This document shows, piece by piece, positions 61,323 to 64,000 of a stretch of DNA of 64,000 nt. Origin of the DNA: Zopfochytrium polystomum (taxonomy: Eukaryota; Chytridiomycota; Chytridiomycetes; Chytridiales; Chytridiaceae); NCBI GenBank assembly GCA_025765615.1, contig JAIVFJ010000036.1, positions 186,001 through 250,000 on the forward strand, read 5' to 3'. A program made the position numbers and the translations under genes. The notes beneath the pieces are model-generated. The model had not been told where the DNA came from, searched no databases, and saw only the letters and a program-made list of their open reading frames with translations. Position 1 is the stretch's first letter. Every line of letters starts with the position of its first letter.

Positions 61323-64000
61323 TTACTCGGATCTAAGCAATTTGCTTAACAGGTCTTCGTCCAAACCCCCGATTTGCTGAGACAACTCCCTTAATTGCCT
61401 TTCAAACGAATGCAGCGCTCCATCATCTCCAGTAACGGTTCTAGTCCACTCCTTTCTGAGTAAAAATTCACGCAGTTCGTCCCAAAGTCCATTTGTCGCC
61501 AGAAAAGTAAAATACTCTAAATAGAGAGAGTATGATGGCAGAGGCGCAGCGAGGTGGGGTGTGGGCGAAATCGACCCGGATGATGGGGTTGGATGCGATG
61601 TGGAAACTGTTGACCAAATGGAGCGGACAGCATCCACCGCTGACGCCGATGTCTCCGCTGCGACGCAAAGACGCAAAATGTTGATGAAAGTTGAAATCGG
61701 CAGTTCGAAGCGAGTGGCAGGCAGCGGTTTGCGACGTGCAGAGAGAGACGCCACTATGTTCCGAGGTCCTCGACCTGAAGAGGAGAAAGGAAGCCGTTGT
61801 GTCTGCCGGAAGTTTGCTGTCTTCCTTTCAAAGTCTGCCAGATGCTGTCCCAGCTGAAGCCATGCATCTAGAACTGTGGCGTGGTATTGCGGGTTGGATT
61901 TGGCGTGCCAGCGATGGCAGCTGGAGATAACACGGTCCAACTGGGTAGAGTCCTCTTCACCACAACCAGTCATTATGCTCACTGCCATTGCCTTCATCGC
62001 CTCGCGCAAATTCGTTTGGGAATCCAACACCGTGAATATTGCATCCCGGATTTCAGCCGGAGGGGATGGCGCCTCCACGCGGGCAAAAGAATCGGCGTAC
62101 GCATCCAACACCCAGGCAGTGTTGCAGTTTAATAACTCGCTCCGGATAATTCTTCGAAAAACCTCTGTTGATAAGGCCAAATCTTGAGAGCGTAGTTCGG
62201 AGTACAGCGAAGAAAGCAGCTCGGCCGCTTTTCCTCGCTTGACGGGGTTCTTTTCTCCAAAAAAGGGTAGCACGCTGACCATGAGAACTTCTAATGCGCG
62301 CTGCGTCAAAGGGGAACCAAGAAGCGCTGCCCGGGTTCGAAGGTTTACAAGTACTTCGCCCATGCCGTCGAGGTTGCCCAGAGCAACATGGGCTTTATAG
62401 AGAGTAGTATAAATAGAGGTGTCAGGCTCAATGCCCGTCGCCACCATGCCGTTATACGCTTCAACCACTTTCTGGTGTTGCGACAAACTTGTAAACATCT
62501 TCATGGCCACATGGTAAACGACCTTATTGGCGGGAGTGCCCGCGGCCAGCATATTGTGAAAGGTTCGCACAGCCTCGGCAAGATATTCATTTCGGACGTG
62601 ATGGTCCAAGACGGTAGTGTAAGTGACCTCGTTTGGACGCACGCCCGTTTTCACCATCTCGTCAAAGACTTGCGTGGCTGCGGACATATCACCTCGAGAC
62701 ATTCGATTGTGAAGCAGCAAAGAGTAGGTATAAACGTTCGGCCTAACCTTGGCGGAAAAAAGCCTATCGTACCATCGGTTTGTTGCCTCTGGATCCACTG
62801 ACCTCGACACGCCGTACATCAGTATCGTGTAGGTGACGACATCAGGTTTCAATCCCGCTCCCAGAAGTTTGTTGTACCACGCTAGCGCATTCCCCAAATC
62901 CAAGCCATAAGCATATCCGTTGATTATAACATTAAAAAGAGTAAGGTCTGGTCGAACACCGCTTTGCTCTATTTGGTTGAAAGCTTCGACAGCGCCGGAC
63001 ATGTTTCCAGTAAGAGCCAGCGCCGTGATGAGGGTAGTATAGAGTTTTATATTGGGTTCTAATCCATTCTCGATCATTTCGTTAAACACAGCAACTGCCT
63101 TCATCGGCAGGTCATTTAAGACGTGTGCCCGCATCAGAATATTGTATATAGCCCAATCGGCAACAATGCCATCCTTCATCCACTCGTTGTAGCGTGTCAA
63201 AAGCTGCTCGTAACCTCTCGTCATATACAGCCCATGCAATAAAACCGTATAGGTGTCAATCGTGGGCTTCAGGTCCATCGATTTCATATCGTCAAGATGC
63301 TTCAATGCGTCACTGACCGAGTAGCTGTTCTGCTTTCTTGTCGCCTCGCGAATGATGCCACTCATAATGGCAGTATACGCAGCCACTAACGGCTTCGCAT
63401 CTTCCTCCTTTGCTGAATTCCGCATTGACTCCAAGATGGACATGCCCGTTTGGAGATTTCCAGCTTGAACAAATCCAGCCAAAAGACTTTGTTGGTACCA
63501 CATGTTCGTGGAACGATCCAGGACAGAATCTAAGATTGATTCGAGAGCACCTATTTCTTCTTTCCGACCGTGTTCGGTCAGTATCGCCATTAAGAAGCCG
63601 CCTGTCCGAGCCGAAGGCGACAGATTTTTAGACACCATCTGGCGAAATAGGCGCCACGCGCCCGACGCGTTTCCTGACTTTGCGTGGCCGAGGATCAGAA
63701 TGGAAAAGGTTGATTCTTCTGGAGTCAGGCCAAAAGATTGCATTATGTTGAGTAGTTTTGAGGCCTCTGGTAGCATCCGGAGTTTCGTCATTGATCGCAT
63801 CACGCACTCGAAGAAATCAAGGTCGCGTGGAAGTGGGCCTGCGTTTACCATATCATGATATATTGAATATGCCTCAATGTGGTTTCCGACTGTTGAGTGA
63901 GCTCTAACCAGTACCGCAATATCGGTAGAAGTGAGGCTTTGCATTCGGCCCATTTCGCGAATGGAGCGGAACAGACGAAAAATTTCATTCGCTACTCGCT
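61323..64000 (-). CDS. Pentatricopeptide repeat (PPR) protein, 5' end outside window
   Basis: PPR proteins bind organellar RNA; in fungi most act in mitochondrial RNA processing or translation. The frame is open to the right edge of the window (RVANEIFRLFRSIREM precedes the first Met at 63953), so the N-terminus is missing. At least ten 35-residue repeats are visible in the first 560 residues, for example YTVLLHGLYMTRGYEQLLTR, YTTLITALALTGNMSGAVEA, FNVIINGYAYGLDLGNALAW, YTILMYGVSRSVDPEATNRW and YTTVLDHHVRNEYLAEAVRT. Positions matching the RNA-code residues vary between Asn, Thr, Ser and Asp. The C-terminal 300 residues lack clear repeats. No intron is seen in 2.6 kb. I saw no SMR or editing domain. 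Confidence 0.92.
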   Translation of the reverse strand, partial: RVANEIFRLFRSIREMGRMQSLTSTDIAVLVRAHSTVGNHIEAYSIYHDMVNAGPLPRDLDFFECVMRSMTKLRMLPEASKLLNIMQSFGLTPEESTFSILILGHAKSGNASGAWRLFRQMVSKNLSPSARTGGFLMAILTEHGRKEEIGALESILDSVLDRSTNMWYQQSLLAGFVQAGNLQTGMSILESMRNSAKEEDAKPLVAAYTAIMSGIIREATRKQNSYSVSDALKHLDDMKSMDLKPTIDTYTVLLHGLYMTRGYEQLLTRYNEWMKDGIVADWAIYNILMRAHVLNDLPMKAVAVFNEMIENGLEPNIKLYTTLITALALTGNMSGAVEAFNQIEQSGVRPDLTLFNVIINGYAYGLDLGNALAWYNKLLGAGLKPDVVTYTILMYGVSRSVDPEATNRWYDRLFSAKVRPNVYTYSLLLHNRMSRGDMSAATQVFDEMVKTGVRPNEVTYTTVLDHHVRNEYLAEAVRTFHNMLAAGTPANKVVYHVAMKMFTSLSQHQKVVEAYNGMVATGIEPDTSIYTTLYKAHVALGNLDGMGEVLVNLRTRAALLGSPLTQRALEVLMVSVLPFFGEKNPVKRGKAAELLSSLYSELRSQDLALSTEVFRRIIRSELLNCNTAWVLDAYADSFARVEAPSPPAEIRDAIFTVLDSQTNLREAMKAMAVSIMTGCGEEDSTQLDRVISSCHRWHAKSNPQYHATVLDAWLQLGQHLADFERKTANFRQTQRLPFSSSGRGPRNIVASLSARRKPLPATRFELPISTFINILRLCVAAETSASAVDAVRSIWSTVSTSHPTPSSGSISPTPHLAAPLPSYSLYLEYFTFLATNGLWDELREFLLRKEWTRTVTGDDGALHSFERQLRELSQQIGGLDEDLLSKLLRSE

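Overview
The window is nuclear DNA of a fungus. Its genes carry short GT-AG introns, mostly about 40-60 nt, and sit close together on both strands. Fungal-style homologues are recognisable: Mdm12 of ERMES, kynureninase, RNA polymerase III subunit Rpc1, Bud32, Cox10, Orc5 and a PAK/STE20 kinase. A jouberin (AHI1) homologue, normally a ciliary transition-zone protein, and a TMEM94-type P-type ATPase point to a lineage that still makes flagella. A zoosporic (chytrid-like) fungus is the best guess. That placement is inference, not an identification.

Layout. 1-3321: GC-rich multi-exon gene of unknown function, truncated at the left edge, with a chain of phase-1 mini-exons. 3600-4815: frame-broken unrecognised coding-like DNA. 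6659-9739: eIF4E-transporter-like protein (+). 10369-13032: PAK-type kinase (-). 13.5-14.3 kb: weak hypothetical coding sequence. 14.6-25.2 kb: an AT-richer island of mobile elements. It holds a Tc1/mariner transposase C-terminal fragment, a degenerate element joining an exonuclease III/AP-endonuclease domain in frame to a Ty3/Gypsy integrase and chromodomain, tRNA-derived SINE-like units, and a young internally deleted Ty3/Gypsy chromovirus. The chromovirus has two 328-bp LTRs and a 5-bp target duplication, and it is inserted inside a second Tc1 transposase relic.

26.4-64 kb is dense housekeeping sequence: ORC5 (+), EMC10 (-) divergent from COX10 (+), TMEM94-like (+), BUD32 (+), a RIX1/PELP1-like gene (-), V-ATPase subunit e (-), jouberin-like (-) divergent from CDC25 (+), SPT5 (-), kynureninase (-, one frameshift), MDM12 (-) divergent from a two-domain glycosyltransferase (+), a Serinc protein (-), RNA polymerase III largest subunit (-), and a PPR protein (-, open at the right edge).

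The genes do not form one pathway. Recurrent themes are endomembrane and mitochondrial biogenesis (EMC10, COX10, MDM12, TMEM94, Serinc, V-ATPase e, PPR), transcription and translation (SPT5, RPC1, 4E-T, BUD32, RIX1) and cell cycle (ORC5, CDC25, PAK). Several neighbours share very short divergent promoters of 32 to 161 bp between start codons. All exon limits below were read by eye from splice signals and reading frame.
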